Assembly (NCBI GenBank): GCA_036250225.1
Contig: JAPZLL010000002.1
Location: 558,001-622,000 of the forward strand
Source: Cercophora sp. LCS_1
Taxonomy: Eukaryota; Ascomycota; Sordariomycetes; Sordariales; Lasiosphaeriaceae
Reading direction: 5' to 3'
DNA: 64,000 nucleotides
Shown here: positions 47,925-59,190 of the stretch, one piece after another
Position numbering within the stretch: the stretch's first letter is position 1
How the letters are laid out: each line of letters opens with the position of its first letter
Program-made: the position numbers and the translations under genes
Notes under the pieces: generated by a model
What the model saw: only the letters and a program-made list of their open reading frames with translations
Told to the model about the DNA's origin: nothing
The model's database searches: none

Positions 47925-50900
47925 TCAACCAAAAACATCACTGACAAACCTTTCCTCCCTACACCCCCTCAACCACTCCTCGGCCTCCTCCCTCGTAGCC
48001 CCCGGATGCGCCTCCTCCCAAATCCTCGTGGCAACCTCGGACACACTCCGTCCCACCCGGCTTGCGCTCCCACAAACCAGAATCTTTGCCCCGTCTCTAA
48101 ACAGCGCCTTCAACTCCTCTCGATCCTCCCAGACCAATTGATCCACATGAGCCCCTTTCCTTTTCTCCCCTTCAGTAGGTGCCTCCTCACCATGCCCAGG
48201 CCTAGAAAACGCCATCTTCACCTTCACAATCCCCCGTCCCTCCCACCCCTCCAAGTCCTCTTTATACAACCAATCCTCCCTCCCCCTGACACCATAATAC
48301 AGCCTCGCGTCCCCCAACACCTCCACACCCCGTGCATCCGCAACAGCCACCCGATCCAGCATAAACGCCCTCATGGGCGCTATACCCGTCCCGGTAGCAA
48401 TCATGATCACGGGCGTCTTGTTATCAACCGGCAATCGAAACGGGATGTTTGTTGTCCTCACAAAACATCGTAGTCTCGAACCGGGCTGTAACGAGGCAAG
48501 GTATGTTGATGCTACGCCGTGAAACGGGACCGTGCTGTCATGCAGGGAGGGGGAGGCGTGGACGTCGTAGGTTAAGCTGCAGGTTGTGGGAGAGACCAAT
48601 GGGGATGAGGAGATAGAATATTGACGGTAGGTTAGCGGGGGGAGGAGGTCGATGAAGATGGAAAAGGGGAGGTGGATTGAGGGGTGGGAGGTTAGGATAT
48701 CGAGGAGGGAGGTGCGGGATTGGAGGAGGGTGGTGTGGTTCAGGGTTGCGAGGGTGGAATCAGTTGGGGCGTAGGATGCCAGGAGGGTGAGTTGGCGGGC
48801 GGTGATGGGTTGGGAGAGTTCGACGCGGGTGGAGAGGAGGTTGAAGAGGGTGAGCGGGGTGGGGGACAAGAGGTGGGCTTTGGTTGTGTTGGTGATGGTG
48901 ATGAGGTCGTCGGGGTGGAGGCTGAAGTGGCGGAGGACGCGGGTGACGGAGGGGAGGGGGTTGAAGGGTTGAATTGCGAGATAGTCGCCTGCGGATTGTT
49001 AGTGCGTGAAGGAGATGACGTTGTTGCGGTGAACCTACCGCTCCGGTATTCGACGTCAGGCGGCAGCTGGATGTCGATCTGTCGCTTTTCCGGGCCGATG
49101 CCTCTCGCTGCAATGATGCTATTCGCCAGCACGGTGCCCTCTGAGACTTCCTCGCCTGCGAGCTTGGACGGGGTCTCAGGTGTCGTAATCTGGACCGCCA
49201 CCTCGGCGTTCCTGACTTGAGAGGTTATGCCCGCGGTCTCGCGCAGCTTAGGGAACAGAGTGACTTTCCAGTCCTCGAATGGCCCGGCAATGTCCTGGCT
49301 GACGTCGACAAAACCCGCAGCGACTAGACGTGTGGCACCGAGCTTGGCCATTAACTCGTCCACTAGCTTCGGGATGCGGTGGTACGTCGCCGCCCAGTCC
49401 TTGTTGCCGGCGCCGAAGACGGCATATGTGACGCCCTGGAGGATCTTGCTGTTGGTTGCGTCCTTGGCCCGTGTCTCCAGCCAGGCCACAAAGTTGCGTG
49501 CGTTATCCGGCGGGAGGCCCTCGTAGGACGACGTGATGAGGATAACGGGCCGGTCTGTGGGGAGATGCTCAACAGCACTGTCGAGACTCTGGACCTTGTC
49601 GGGGACACCGAGGCCGTGATTGGCTGCTGATGTCTCGAGATCCTCAGCAAACGACTTGCAGGTGCCCGTGTTTCCGCCGTAGTAGATGGCCATGGGCTTG
49701 AGGTTTGCCGACTGTGTCTTGGCTGTTGTCTTCTTCTCGGCAGCCTTGAGGCCCGGGGCTGGGGCTGGGGCTCCAGTGAAGCTGAAGAGGTGGTCCTTGC
49801 CAGGGCGACGACGAACCTTGAGATCAAAGTTGTCGGGCTTGATTGTTAGGGTGGATTTGATCTCTGTGTCATAGTTAGTCGCCCGTATTCCATCAGTCAT
49901 GTCGACAAAACTCACTCAGTTTGTAGTCGGGATCCGCCATCTCCACCACAAATCGCTGGAGAACCATGGCCATGGTGATGATGATCTCCTGCTCGGCCAG
50001 ATACCGGCCAATGCAGGACCTCACACCGTTTCCAAAAGGCTTCCAAGCGTTGGCCGGCAGCTTCTCCCATCCGCCGTTGAGGAAACGCTCCGGCTTGAAC
50101 TCGTTGCAGTCGTCCCCCCAGACGGCGGGATCGTGATGCAACCCCTTGAAATTGCTAACGATGGCCATGTCGGGCGTGACACGATACTTGCCAGCGAGCA
50201 GGGTGGTCTTGCGGGCACGTCGGGTGATGGCCGGGATAGGGCCCAAGAAGCGGAGCGTTTCCCGAAGAGAAGCCTCGATATACTTAAGCTTGGGGAGGTC
50301 CTCCAGCTCCAGCGGTCTGTCGCCAAGGACCTCGTCCACCTCGGCATAGCACTTTTGCAGCGTCTCGGGGTGCTGGAGGAGGTTGTAAAACAGAAACATC
50401 ATGCTACCAGCCGAGGTATCGTGACCAGCGACCTGATCCCTTAGCATTCCCTAAAAAAAAAAAAAATGGAGAAAAAAAAAACATACCAAAAACGTCGCCA
50501 TCTGATACCGAATGTTCTCATCCGTAAACCCCTTGCCTGTAACCGGATCCTTGGCCGTCAACATGACATTCAGAATGTCATCCACATCCGGCCGTGGATT
50601 CGCCTTGCGCTCGGCAACAATATCATCGCAGACCTTCCACATGGCATGTATATTATCCATCATGTGCTTCTTGCTGCGCGGATGCAGCTTATTCTCGAAA
50701 GCCGGCCGATTCGTCCGCAGGCCTGTCTCGATGAGAACCTCGCCCAGCTGCTGAGCAAAGGGGATGAGCTCCTCGCCGTAAAAGGCATTGAAGCGATAAT
50801 TGAACGCGCAGAGCCCGATGACATCAAAGGCCAGTCTATATATCATCAGTCCGTATGCCCCATACAAGGATGATGTAAAGTACCTACCTTGTGAAAGTAT

Positions 50901-51505
50901 CCATGGTCGAGATCCTCTCCCCTCCAAGCCGATCCCATCGTAGCACCATTTGCGAAAGGATATCCACCATCTGCGGAAACATTTTGCGCACATGCATCGG
51001 GCCGAACACGGGCATCAACGTGCGATGGGCGATGCCCCATTCCTATCACATCCCTCGTCAGCCCAGGCTCTCACTACCAACACCAACTCTCGGCACCAAC
51101 ACATCAACTTGGACAATGACACTTGGGAAAAGAACGTACCTCCTCCTCCGAGTATGAAGTAAACAACCCATTCTTCACAAACACCCTGATCTCCTCCTGC
51201 ACGCCCGTCACAAACTTTTCATAATACCGATCATCAGACACCTCATTGATGAGCTCGTGGTTTGACAAGACAACAATATTGCGCTTGCCGAGGTGCAGGG
51301 AAAAGATGGGACCATAAATATCGGCCAGGCGCCAGAACGAGCTGGCGATGAAATTGGGATCGATCTCGGAGAAGTTTCCGAGGAGTAATTTTTCCGGGGG
51401 ATGGGGGATTGGAAGACCGGGGGGTACTTCTTCGTCGGAGGCGGTTGAGTTCGGGTCGGGGGCGGGTGTGGGTTTGGAGGTGGGCTTGTGAAAGGGGCAG
51501 GACAT
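47925..51505 (-). CDS. CYP505: Self-sufficient cytochrome P450 fused to its reductase (CYP505/P450foxy type)
   Basis: Six exons, 51140-51505, 50888-51042, 50487-50835, 49916-50432, 49039-49863 and 47925-48988, with introns of 50-97 bp, give 1091 residues. The P450 half has the I-helix AGHDT (292-296), ExxR (348-351) and the heme loop FGNGVRSCIG with Cys430. The reductase half has an FMN/flavodoxin domain (IYYGGNTGTCKSFAEDLE; SSYEGLPPDNARNF), an FAD site (RQYSISSSP) and an NADPH site (ATGTGIAPMRAF). Such fusions hydroxylate fatty acids or alcohols at subterminal carbons with electrons from NADPH in one polypeptide. The join between exons 4 and 5 restores DPDYKLKIKSTLTIKP, as expected for the linker. 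It diverges from the arsenite exporter gene. No other secondary-metabolism genes are nearby. Confidence 0.95.
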
Positions 51506-52830
51506 GGTGGTGGTGAAGATTGACTATTATGGGGAGCGTATTTGGTTGATGTTGAAGGTTGATGTTGAAGGCTTGGGTGGTCTGGAAGGGATTCTCATGA
51601 CAGTTTATCCATCTTATATACCAGTCTTTTCAGGAGCGGTGGCTTCCGGCTCATGACGACACATTGGCGTCCATCCATCATCCATGATCGTGGGGTGATA
51701 GGAGCCGTCGGCCACTCAGGCGTCACACAACATCCCCTCGCTCAGCGCAGCGCATGACATAAAGCATAATGCCCGTGGGCAGCGAACAGCCTGTCGCGAT
51801 CATTCCGGCATGTGCGTGCCGTAGTGTTGCCGTCGCCCATGGCCGATGCCTCGGCCTCCGGAATCAGCGGTCGCATACTGAAAGGAGGTGCTGAGTAACA
51901 GGGTCGCACGTCGCGTTTCAGGCAGTATAAACTGCATCGAGATACCCGTCATGCTGCATCGAAACACCCGTCACGCTGCATGGCCCCGCTGGAACTTCCC
52001 GTCTCAAGGCGAATCCGATTGCTTGATTACTTGCTGTCGGGTCTTTAGGCTAGAAGCAGGCCCCGTAAAACTTTCCGACAGGCCAGGGTTCTTAGACGGC
52101 GAGCGCAGTGCTGTAGTGTAACGACGGGATGCGATCAGAAGACAATTGATCCTAGAAAGACTGCGAATTAATGATTTCTGATCGTTCGAGTTGAGGGTGA
52201 ATGAAATCTTCGAAAAGATGAGCGTGCCCTGCACAGTTGGGTTCCCACTTTGACTCTTCTTCGAATCAGAACTGCGTTGCATCCCAATGATGCTTGTCAA
52301 CGCAATGTTGTTTTTGGACAGCACACAGCGCTTCAGTCCCAAACCAACCGACAATCAAGGAAAGGTGCGAACGACATAAACAAAAAGATATTATTTAATC
52401 TTCCACACTTAAGATTTAAGAGCAGAGCTCTTCAGTGCATCGCCATCGTAAGCCGGGCCTGATGAATTCAAGATGAGAACCAGGAAACAAACCGTTGCGA
52501 ACCCATCCGTGAGGCAACATCGTGCAGTGGAAAACCCCAAAAGGAATTGTTTGATTGGCGTAGTCCACTCGGCTGACCACCCTGAGGGAATGTGTCACTC
52601 CCTCGCTATGATTGGCTCCTGGGCCACTGAGAAGATTGGGGAGCCAAGAACTCGAGATATGTTTTCTCAACGACGCATCTCTTTGCGAAAACCCCTAAAT
52701 ATTGAGAGCGTCCCAAAATAAGTGCTTCAAGTGTGCAAATTCTTTGTCCAAAAGTCCTTGATCTTGCATTTGAGCGTCTGACCGCAGTCACCACCAACCA
52801 ACCAACTCAGGGGCAAGTAAACAAACCGCC
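51506..52830. promoter_or_regulatory. Divergent promoter region, CYP505 and ACR3
   Basis: This 1.3 kb region holds both promoters. It contains a short tandem repeat at 51932-51983 (separate entry). No gene is supported. Confidence 0.55.
51932..51983. repeat. 22 bp tandem repeat, two copies plus a partial
   Basis: The 22-mer beginning CTGCATCGA and ending ACCCGTCA(T/C)G occurs at 51932-51953 and 51954-51975, followed by a partial CTGCATGG. The two full copies differ only by purine or pyrimidine transitions. It is 850-900 bp upstream of the ACR3 start and 430 bp upstream of the CYP505 start. Confidence 0.75.
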
Positions 52831-54075
52831 ATGTCATCGGACACCAACCACCAGACAACCCCAGATGAAAAATCCGGCAAAGATGTCGCACTGGAGTCCA
52901 AAGAGATACCAACAGACCTCGAAAAACACAGCCCACAACAACCCACCTGCTCCAAATTCAAGCAACCCTCCAACGACAACCACACCAACCTCTCCGTCTT
53001 CAAATCCCTCAGCTTCCTCGACCGCTTCCTCGCAATATGGATCTTCCTTGCCATGCTAATTGGTATCCTGCTCGGCAATTTCGTCGAAGAAGTTGGCCCA
53101 GCCCTTCAAAAAGGCAAATTCGTTGGGGTATCCGTCCCAATCGGTAAAGCCACCTCCTCTTCCATCCAAAACCACACACTGACTCTTCCAGCAATCGGCC
53201 TCTTGGTCATGATGTACCCAATCCTCTGCAAAGTCCAGTATGAAACCCTCCCTGCCATCCTCCGCACCCGCCAAATCTACATCCAGCTCCTCTTCTCCCT
53301 CGTCGCAAACTGGATCATCGCCCCGCTCTTCATGTTAGCCCTCGCCTGGGCCTTTCTCCCCGACAAGGAAGCCCTACGCCAAGGGCTCATCCTGGTCGGA
53401 ATAGCCCGCTGCATTGCCATGGTTCTCATCTGGAATAACCTCGCCCGCGGTGACGCCAATTACTGCGCCATTCTGGTCGCTGTCAACTCGTTGCTGCAAA
53501 TCATTCTGTTCGCGCCTTTCAGCATCTTCTTTCTGCAGACCATGGCGCCCGGCGCCGCTGCCGTGGAGGGTATCTCGTACGAAGTTGTCGCAACGTCGGT
53601 GGCCGTGTTTCTGGGGATTCCGCTCGGCGCAGCGGTCTTGACGCGGGTTTCGCTGTTATACGTGTCAGAGTCTTTTTTCCACGAGAGGTTCTTGCCCGTG
53701 ATCAGTCCATTCTCGCTAATTGGGCTTTTGTTTACGATCATCGTTCTCTTTGCGTCACAGGGCGCGAGGGTCGTCGAGCAGATTGTCAGTGTGGTGAGGG
53801 TCGCCGCGCCGTTGGTCGTGTATTTTTCCGTTGTGTTTGCCGTGACCATGGTGGTCGCGATGAGGATGGGGTTTCGCTACAGTTACGCTGTTACCCAGAG
53901 CTTTACGGCTGCGAGTAACAACTTTGAGCTGGCCATCGCGGTTGCAGTTGCGGCGTTTGGGGTCGATTCGGATCAGGCTTTGGCGGCGACGGTGGGCCCG
54001 TTGGTTGAGGTCCCCGTGTTGCTTGGTCTTGTTTATGCCGTCGGTTGGTTTGCGAGGCGGAGAGGATGGGAGTAA
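52831..54075 (+). CDS. ACR3: Arsenite/antimonite efflux transporter Acr3
   Basis: Intronless CDS of 414 residues with an ATG at 52831 in a CCGCCATGTC context. After a 60-residue polar N-tail there are about ten hydrophobic segments. The family-defining cysteine is Cys194 in GIARCIAMVLIWNNLARGD, and the matching acidic residue is Glu366 in TAASNNFELAIAVAVAAFG. The NLARGDANYCAILVAVNS segment is also typical. Acr3 exports arsenite across the plasma or vacuolar membrane and gives arsenic resistance. No arsenate reductase or arsenic-sensing regulator is adjacent. The protein is of normal length for the family. Confidence 0.95.
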   Translation: MSSDTNHQTTPDEKSGKDVALESKEIPTDLEKHSPQQPTCSKFKQPSNDNHTNLSVFKSLSFLDRFLAIWIFLAMLIGILLGNFVEEVGPALQKGKFVGVSVPIGKATSSSIQNHTLTLPAIGLLVMMYPILCKVQYETLPAILRTRQIYIQLLFSLVANWIIAPLFMLALAWAFLPDKEALRQGLILVGIARCIAMVLIWNNLARGDANYCAILVAVNSLLQIILFAPFSIFFLQTMAPGAAAVEGISYEVVATSVAVFLGIPLGAAVLTRVSLLYVSESFFHERFLPVISPFSLIGLLFTIIVLFASQGARVVEQIVSVVRVAAPLVVYFSVVFAVTMVVAMRMGFRYSYAVTQSFTAASNNFELAIAVAVAAFGVDSDQALAATVGPLVEVPVLLGLVYAVGWFARRRGWE

Positions 54076-54401
54076 CTGGGGTGTATCGGTGTCTGGGTGC
54101 TGGAAGTATCCCGCATATGCCTGTTCAAAAGAATTTTGCTCGGGGTCACTTGAAGCTCCATCAGCTGGATTCAGTTTCCTTGGTGTCTACTTCCTAAGTG
54201 AGGGAAGGTGCGTCCTTCTCTAAGTGTCGGGAAGGGATTTTCGTCAACATGCATGTTGTATCAACGGAGGAAGGATCATTCTTGGAATTACACCCCACAA
54301 CATCGACAGAGCCCAGATTTTGGTTCATTGTTTTCGGGAACTCCCGCTTGTCCACTGTTTTCCAAACACGTTCCGCCAGCTTTCCCATCGCTTTTGTCGG
54401 G
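54076..54401. other. Spacer between ACR3 and a lineage-specific gene
   Basis: Contains the ACR3 3' end and the short promoter of the next plus-strand gene. Nothing else noted. Confidence 0.5.
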
Positions 54402-55462
54402 ATGTCCAACGATACGAAACACGACAGTAAGTTCACCCCATAAGTAGCGGAAAGTCACCCTAACAACCTAGAACCACAACCTGTAATTCGGTGTCCTGCG
54501 TGTGGTGTAGATATGATAATTTGCCATTGCCACAGGTTCCGTTGCGACCGGTGCAAATTCAAGAGGGTTCCTTATAGGGTTGTACCGATCCATCAATGTG
54601 ATGATTGCCTCGCCAGCACTGTCCCCACACAGACAGGGCAGTTTAGAAGCAGTGGAGGACACAACGCCAGACAAAATTGGGGCTCCCCACCCTCCAACTC
54701 AGGGACTTCAGCCTTTCCATACCCACGCACACGCACACGCACACCCATCACCCCACAGCAAAACAGCCCAAGGCCTTCAAGTATATATCTCCCAACCACG
54801 ACTCCCACACAGCCGCCGCAGCAACGAAGAGGCAGCTACGAACAGAATGCCACAAGGGGCCCAGGCTCCTCCCCCGACCGAAGTGGGCTTGATTACGGAG
54901 GCGGTTTAGTAGCAGGCGCGCTACCCACCATACAGCAACCAGCATCTCAACCCTCACACACCGGGGGACAACAACCACCGTAGCCGTGGGCCGAGAAGAA
55001 TCACCGGATATAAGTGGGCTTGATTACGCAGGCCTTTTATTCCCTTTGCAACTGAGAGGCTGGGGAGCATTGCGGACAACTCAACCCTCAGACACTGGAA
55101 CACAGCAAACTCCCGCTGCCACGCGCTCGAGCGTCTTGGCTCCTCCTCCCGTGATCGATCTCGTCCGCTTCTATGAAAACATACCAAAATCACCGTACCC
55201 TGGTTGTGAAGAGGTGTCCCCTATACAACAACAGACACCTCAACTCTCATACACTAACATACAACAGCAAGCCGCCCCCGCCGTGGCGCTCTCAGCGCTC
55301 TTGGCCCCTCCTCCTTACATGGTGAACGACCTAGTTCGCTTCTATGAAAACATGGCAAGATCAACGAGCCACGCGTCGGCTTACTTTGAACCTAAAGAGG
55401 GATCTGAGGAGGGGGAGATGTCGGAGAAGAGAAGCGAGGGCAAAGATGGCTGCGACAGCTGA
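54402..55462 (+). CDS. Putative zinc-ribbon-like, Pro/Gln-rich repeat protein with a frame break
   Basis: Exon 1 is 54402-54426 (MSNDTKHD plus one base). A 45 bp GTAAGT...CTAAC...TAG intron leads to a frame starting at 54472, giving KPQPVIRCPACGVDMIICHC followed by HRFRCDRCKFKR and CDDC. These eight clustered cysteines look like a zinc-binding head, although I do not recognise a named family. The rest is Pro/Gln/Ser-rich. This frame stops at 54983, while a second frame open from 54893 to 55462 continues with the same style and repeats SGLDY and an LAPPP...DLVRFYEN module twice. An intron 54904-54983 (weak GTTTAG donor) would join them in phase; a frameshift is the alternative. Function unknown. 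Confidence 0.45.
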
Positions 55463-56234
55463 TGGGATGGGTTGTTGCTGACTTTTGACTTTGAAGCGGA
55501 GTTTGGAGGGGAATAAAATAGCAAGTTCTCAGTATCCCGGCATCTGTATATCCTTCAATTGGTTCCGTTGCGGGTAGGGACAGGAAAGTGTGTTGTGGCG
55601 GAGTGACAAGAAGCGGACCAATAGACAGATGAACAGGCATGAGGTTAGGCATATGGTAGTATTGGCACGTTGTAGCGAACTTTGGATTTTTGTTATGGAT
55701 GCTTTGCGCATTTGCTGCGGATACGAGGCTGCGGTGAATGTAGATGTGGTCAAGTCCTTGAAACGTCCCGGCCAAGTCGTTGGCAAGATGGACGGGACAT
55801 ACAACAAAGCCGAAAAGATACCCGCCCACACAAAGTAAGGCAGATCCATGATCTGAGTACGTCATTCAAATATGACTTGGTTGCTACAAACCGGCTTTGA
55901 CATGTCTCAGGATGTCGGATTCACTCAGCTCAGCATAGTCAGCAGAAGGCTTGATACGGGCAGAATACAAGGACGTATGGATCTGCAATCCTGTGGAATT
56001 TAAGCATTAGAGGGAAGTAAAAAGTCCATTTGGTCACTACCTAGGTAGGTGAGAATAAAGCACTCGTAACTCCAAAATCCGAGCCGAACCAAAACCCATT
56101 ATTTCGTAACACCGTCAGAATTTTGATAAAGTTCCCATAATCCAGACACTCCCTTGACTCTTGGCCCGCTTCACTTTGTTTACTGTTGAGTCACAAGTAC
56201 CAGAGCTCCGTGGGAGATCTACAGACGGAACCCT
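55463..56234. other. Convergent 3' spacer
   Basis: Lies between the stops of two poorly conserved-looking genes. A 106-codon minus-strand frame at 55529-55849 has two hydrophobic stretches but no other support. A CCTAGGTAGG-like word lies near 56040. Confidence 0.5.
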
Positions 56235-57400
56235 TTAGTTGCCACCAAGGCCGGGGATAAGACCGCCGAGGCCACCAGTGGGGCCACCGAGAGAGAGACC
56301 GGGGATGAGGCTGCCAAGGTTAAGGCCGGGGATCAGGCCAGTAACGGGGCTGAGGATACCACCGGTGAGGCCGGCAAGGGGGTTACCAGAGCCGCCGAGG
56401 AGACCACCAACAGTGCCAGTGACACCACCAACAGTGCCGCCAGCAGCACCACCGCCAGCTGAAGGCCGGGTTAGTATGTTGTATTCGTGAAAGATGTGCA
56501 AGTGACTTACGGACGACGCTGAGGAGAGACTGGAGGAGAGACGAGACCGAGGACAGCAGGCTGGAGAGAAGACCCAGAGGGTTGCCAGCGCTACCACCAA
56601 GGCCGGGAAGAGGGATGGGGAGACCGCCACCAAGACCAGGGAGGGGGATTGGCAGACCGCCACCGAGGCCGGGAAGAGGAATGGGGAGGGCCGGGAGACC
56701 AGGGATGATACGCAGAACGGGGTTCTGCATGGTGTCACGGAGCTGGGTCATGGGGCCGGTCAGAGCCACAATCATGGCTTGCTGGTCCTTGCCCTTATTG
56801 TCCTGGATGATTTGCTCTGGATCATGTTAGATGTCGGGTAGCTTGCAGGGACAAGAGTATTCTCTTACAGATCTGCTAGACCTGCTTTTAGACCTGCTGG
56901 ACCATGTTCTGGGCCTGCTGCTGCTGCTGCTGGGCCTGGGGCTCGGCGCGCTTGCCCATCATCTGGGCGTCGGTCTCAGCCATGACCTGCGAGTTGGACT
57001 CGGCCATAATTGCGGCATTGTGCTCTGCCATCATCTCAGCATGCTGTGCCATCATTTGTACGTGCTCTCTCATTATCTCTGCATGAGGCTCGCTCATCAT
57101 CTCGGAATCCTCGTCATAGCCCTCTTCTTCTGCGTCCTGGTCATATCCTTGCTCCTCGGCATCTTCCTCGGCGTCGGTTTCCATAGATTGTGGCTCATTC
57201 ATAAGCTCGGAGCCGGACGTAAGACCAAAGACGCGAGGCTCGGGGATGACAGAGATGGCAGACTCGGACGGAGTAGGAGGAGAGGGATCCGTGAGCGAAG
57301 GGATGGAGATAGGGGCATTCTCACGCTCAACAGCGGGGGCCGCCAGGGCACCGCCGAGGATAACGGAAAGCTGAAGAAGACTGAGGGTGAGGTTCTTCAT
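56235..57400 (-). CDS. Secreted Gly-Leu-Pro-rich repeat protein with in-frame stops at an exon junction
   Basis: The ATG complement is at 57398-57400. A signal peptide (MKNLTLSLLQLSVILGGALA, then AP) is clear. An acidic stretch, imperfect heptads rich in Met/Ala/Glu (HVQMMAQHAEMMAEHNA) and a Kex2-type KR at 150-151 follow, then a Gln tract. Exon 1 runs to about 56894. Exon 2 (56511-56814) carries three LPIPLPGLGG units, and exon 3 (56235-56458) is Gly/Leu/Pro-rich and ends GLIPGLGGN. Intron 2 is canonical (52 bp). Intron 1 is problematic: the canonical 52 bp intron 56817-56868 leaves TAA, TAG and a split T|AG in frame. Skipping them needs an odd GTCTAA donor at 56893, giving 344 residues. It may be a cell-wall or secreted structural protein, or a decaying gene. 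Confidence 0.6.
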
Positions 57401-58179
57401 TTTGGCGGTTTGGAGGAGTGTGTCTTGGTCTTGGTGGGGATGTATCGGGTAGAATGTTTGTTGAGAGCGTGATGTTGAATTTTCATCCCTCACAATGCGT
57501 GGACTTGAGATTCCTCTTATAGACGGACCTGACACAATCAAGAACCGCCAAAACAATAGCGGCGGTGGCTGGAAGGTTGCCTCACCACATGGTGGAATGG
57601 CTTCGAAACTCGGTGACCAAGTTTCCCACGCGGTCAAGATTGAGATGGGCTGCTCCTGAATGTCCCGTCAATGAGGCAAATTGGTGTTGAGAATGTAGCG
57701 AAGGGACTTTTTCGTGACTTGGTTGGTGGGACAAAACACGGGAACAACCGCGGGGAGTTTCGCGCAGGGATGCATATCTGGAATTCCAGACAGTCTGATC
57801 CAAAATTCTCCCCTCTAATCCAGCTGAAATCTGCGATGTCGTGATCGAGAAGAATGGACAAATCGGCCCGACACTATCGGGGGATAGCTCGGCGAGACTG
57901 GTTCAGCCAGCACCCACACGGAGTCTGGCTCAGGGTGAAGCTGGAAGACTTGGATCCCACATGTCGTCATTCCTCTTCAAGACCACTCGGGGAGAGCGGT
58001 CAATTTATTGCAACTGTCAGGGAGAAACGTACAGGCGAGGGGCCAAGCCAATCCCACAAGCCAAGCAGAGGGCAGGCACAACTTCCATTTGCGCCTTCCT
58101 CCACCCGGTGCACTAGCCCAACCATTATGCCGCCCAAACCGAGTAGCACTAGCATCCCTCCCTAGCTTCATCCGTCCAC
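57401..58179. promoter_or_regulatory. Divergent promoter region
   Basis: Separates the starts of the secreted repeat protein (-) and the membrane protein (+). No gene or named site was seen. Confidence 0.45.
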
Positions 58180-59070
58180 ATGAGCTCGGAAACTTGGTAT
58201 CAATACTTCTCGCGTTCCATCAACGACTGGTGGGGATACACCCAATATCCCAACCAGGAGTCAACCCCCTCCCCTCCTGACAACCCCGACCATATCAACC
58301 ACAATAAAACCCCCTCAAAAGAATCGCCAGTCCCCACCCTCCAAACCGAGAACACAGCCTACCTCACCCCGATCGAGCTCACACCCCCTCCTCGAGCCGT
58401 AACCCCAGAGCCAGCACCGCACCGCGACCCCTCCCCTCCCATGCCTTCCCCGCCAGTCAAAGGCGTCTAGCAACCGCAATGGCAACAGCAAAGTCTTTCT
58501 CCCAACAACAATTCGCCGCCAGTGGCGTCCTCAGGTAGCCATGTCCTAGCCACAGTCCCTGAGGGTTCACCAATCGGGTCCAGCCCGGATTTCCCCTCAT
58601 CGCAGAGCATTTCCCCTGGCACAATCGACCCACGACGACCTGTTCCAATCGTCCCAATCAGTCCGCCGGCGTCATCTAGGCCTGGCCCATCGTCCGGGCC
58701 TACCACAAGGCGTCCAGTCTCTTTGAACGTAGTCCACTTCGATCTTCCAGCGGATGCGGATCGAGACGTGGAAAAGGTGGCGTTGAAGCCACGAAAGACG
58801 AAGAAGGTCCCGCTGGAGACGGATTGGGAGTGTATCGGGTGTGTGATTGGGGTTTGGGTTGGATGCTTTCTCCTGTTCATGACGTTTTGGCTGTAAGTGG
58901 ACTGACTATCTCTGATGATTGAGTTGTGCTGACGAAGGGTTAGATCCGGAGCGTGTATGGGGTGGTGGTCGAGCAATGCTGTGTGGACTACACAGTACAA
59001 CTGCTTACGTGGTGAACGGCCGCCAGTTGCGCCGTGGCCAGACGTCAACACAATAAGGGAAGGTGGTTGA
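58180..59070 (+). CDS. Putative single-pass membrane protein with an in-frame TAG
   Basis: The frame starts with ATG at 58180 (MSSETWYQYFSRSINDWWGY), meets TAG at 58468-58470, and continues in the same frame through a Gln-rich stretch to the 58892 splice donor (GTAAGT). Exon 2 is 58944-59070. The C-terminal part has a membrane segment (CIGCVIGVWVGCFLLFMTFW) followed by a short tail containing WW and one Cys. If TAG is read through, the product is 279 positions long. If translation starts at ATG 58522, it is 165 residues with the membrane segment retained. The N-part is Pro/Ser/Thr-rich. I recognise no family; function unknown. Because sequence style is continuous across the TAG, a single ancestral gene is likely. 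Confidence 0.5.
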
Positions 59071-59190
59071 GATGTAGGAGGGGGACAGCGCGATGGCTGG
59101 AGGAGTCTACGCTCGGTGGTCTAAGAAGACAACGCTATGGAAACCTATAATTTGGGGGTATACCACGGGGGAGCAGCTTTTAAATCCGCA

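Noticed and set aside
47925..54075. Secondary-metabolite or resistance gene cluster (CYP505 plus ACR3)
   Set aside because: No synthase, transferase or cluster regulator is present; the two genes are only divergent neighbours with unrelated functions.
55529..55849. 106-codon minus-strand frame with two hydrophobic stretches
   Set aside because: It could be a small membrane protein, but codon use and surroundings give no further support and it overlaps another frame on the same strand.
54402..59070. Reassignment of TAA/TAG to Gln
   Set aside because: Tempting because stops fall at Gln-like positions, but several intact genes in the window end in TAA or TAG at family-typical C-termini, so the standard code holds.
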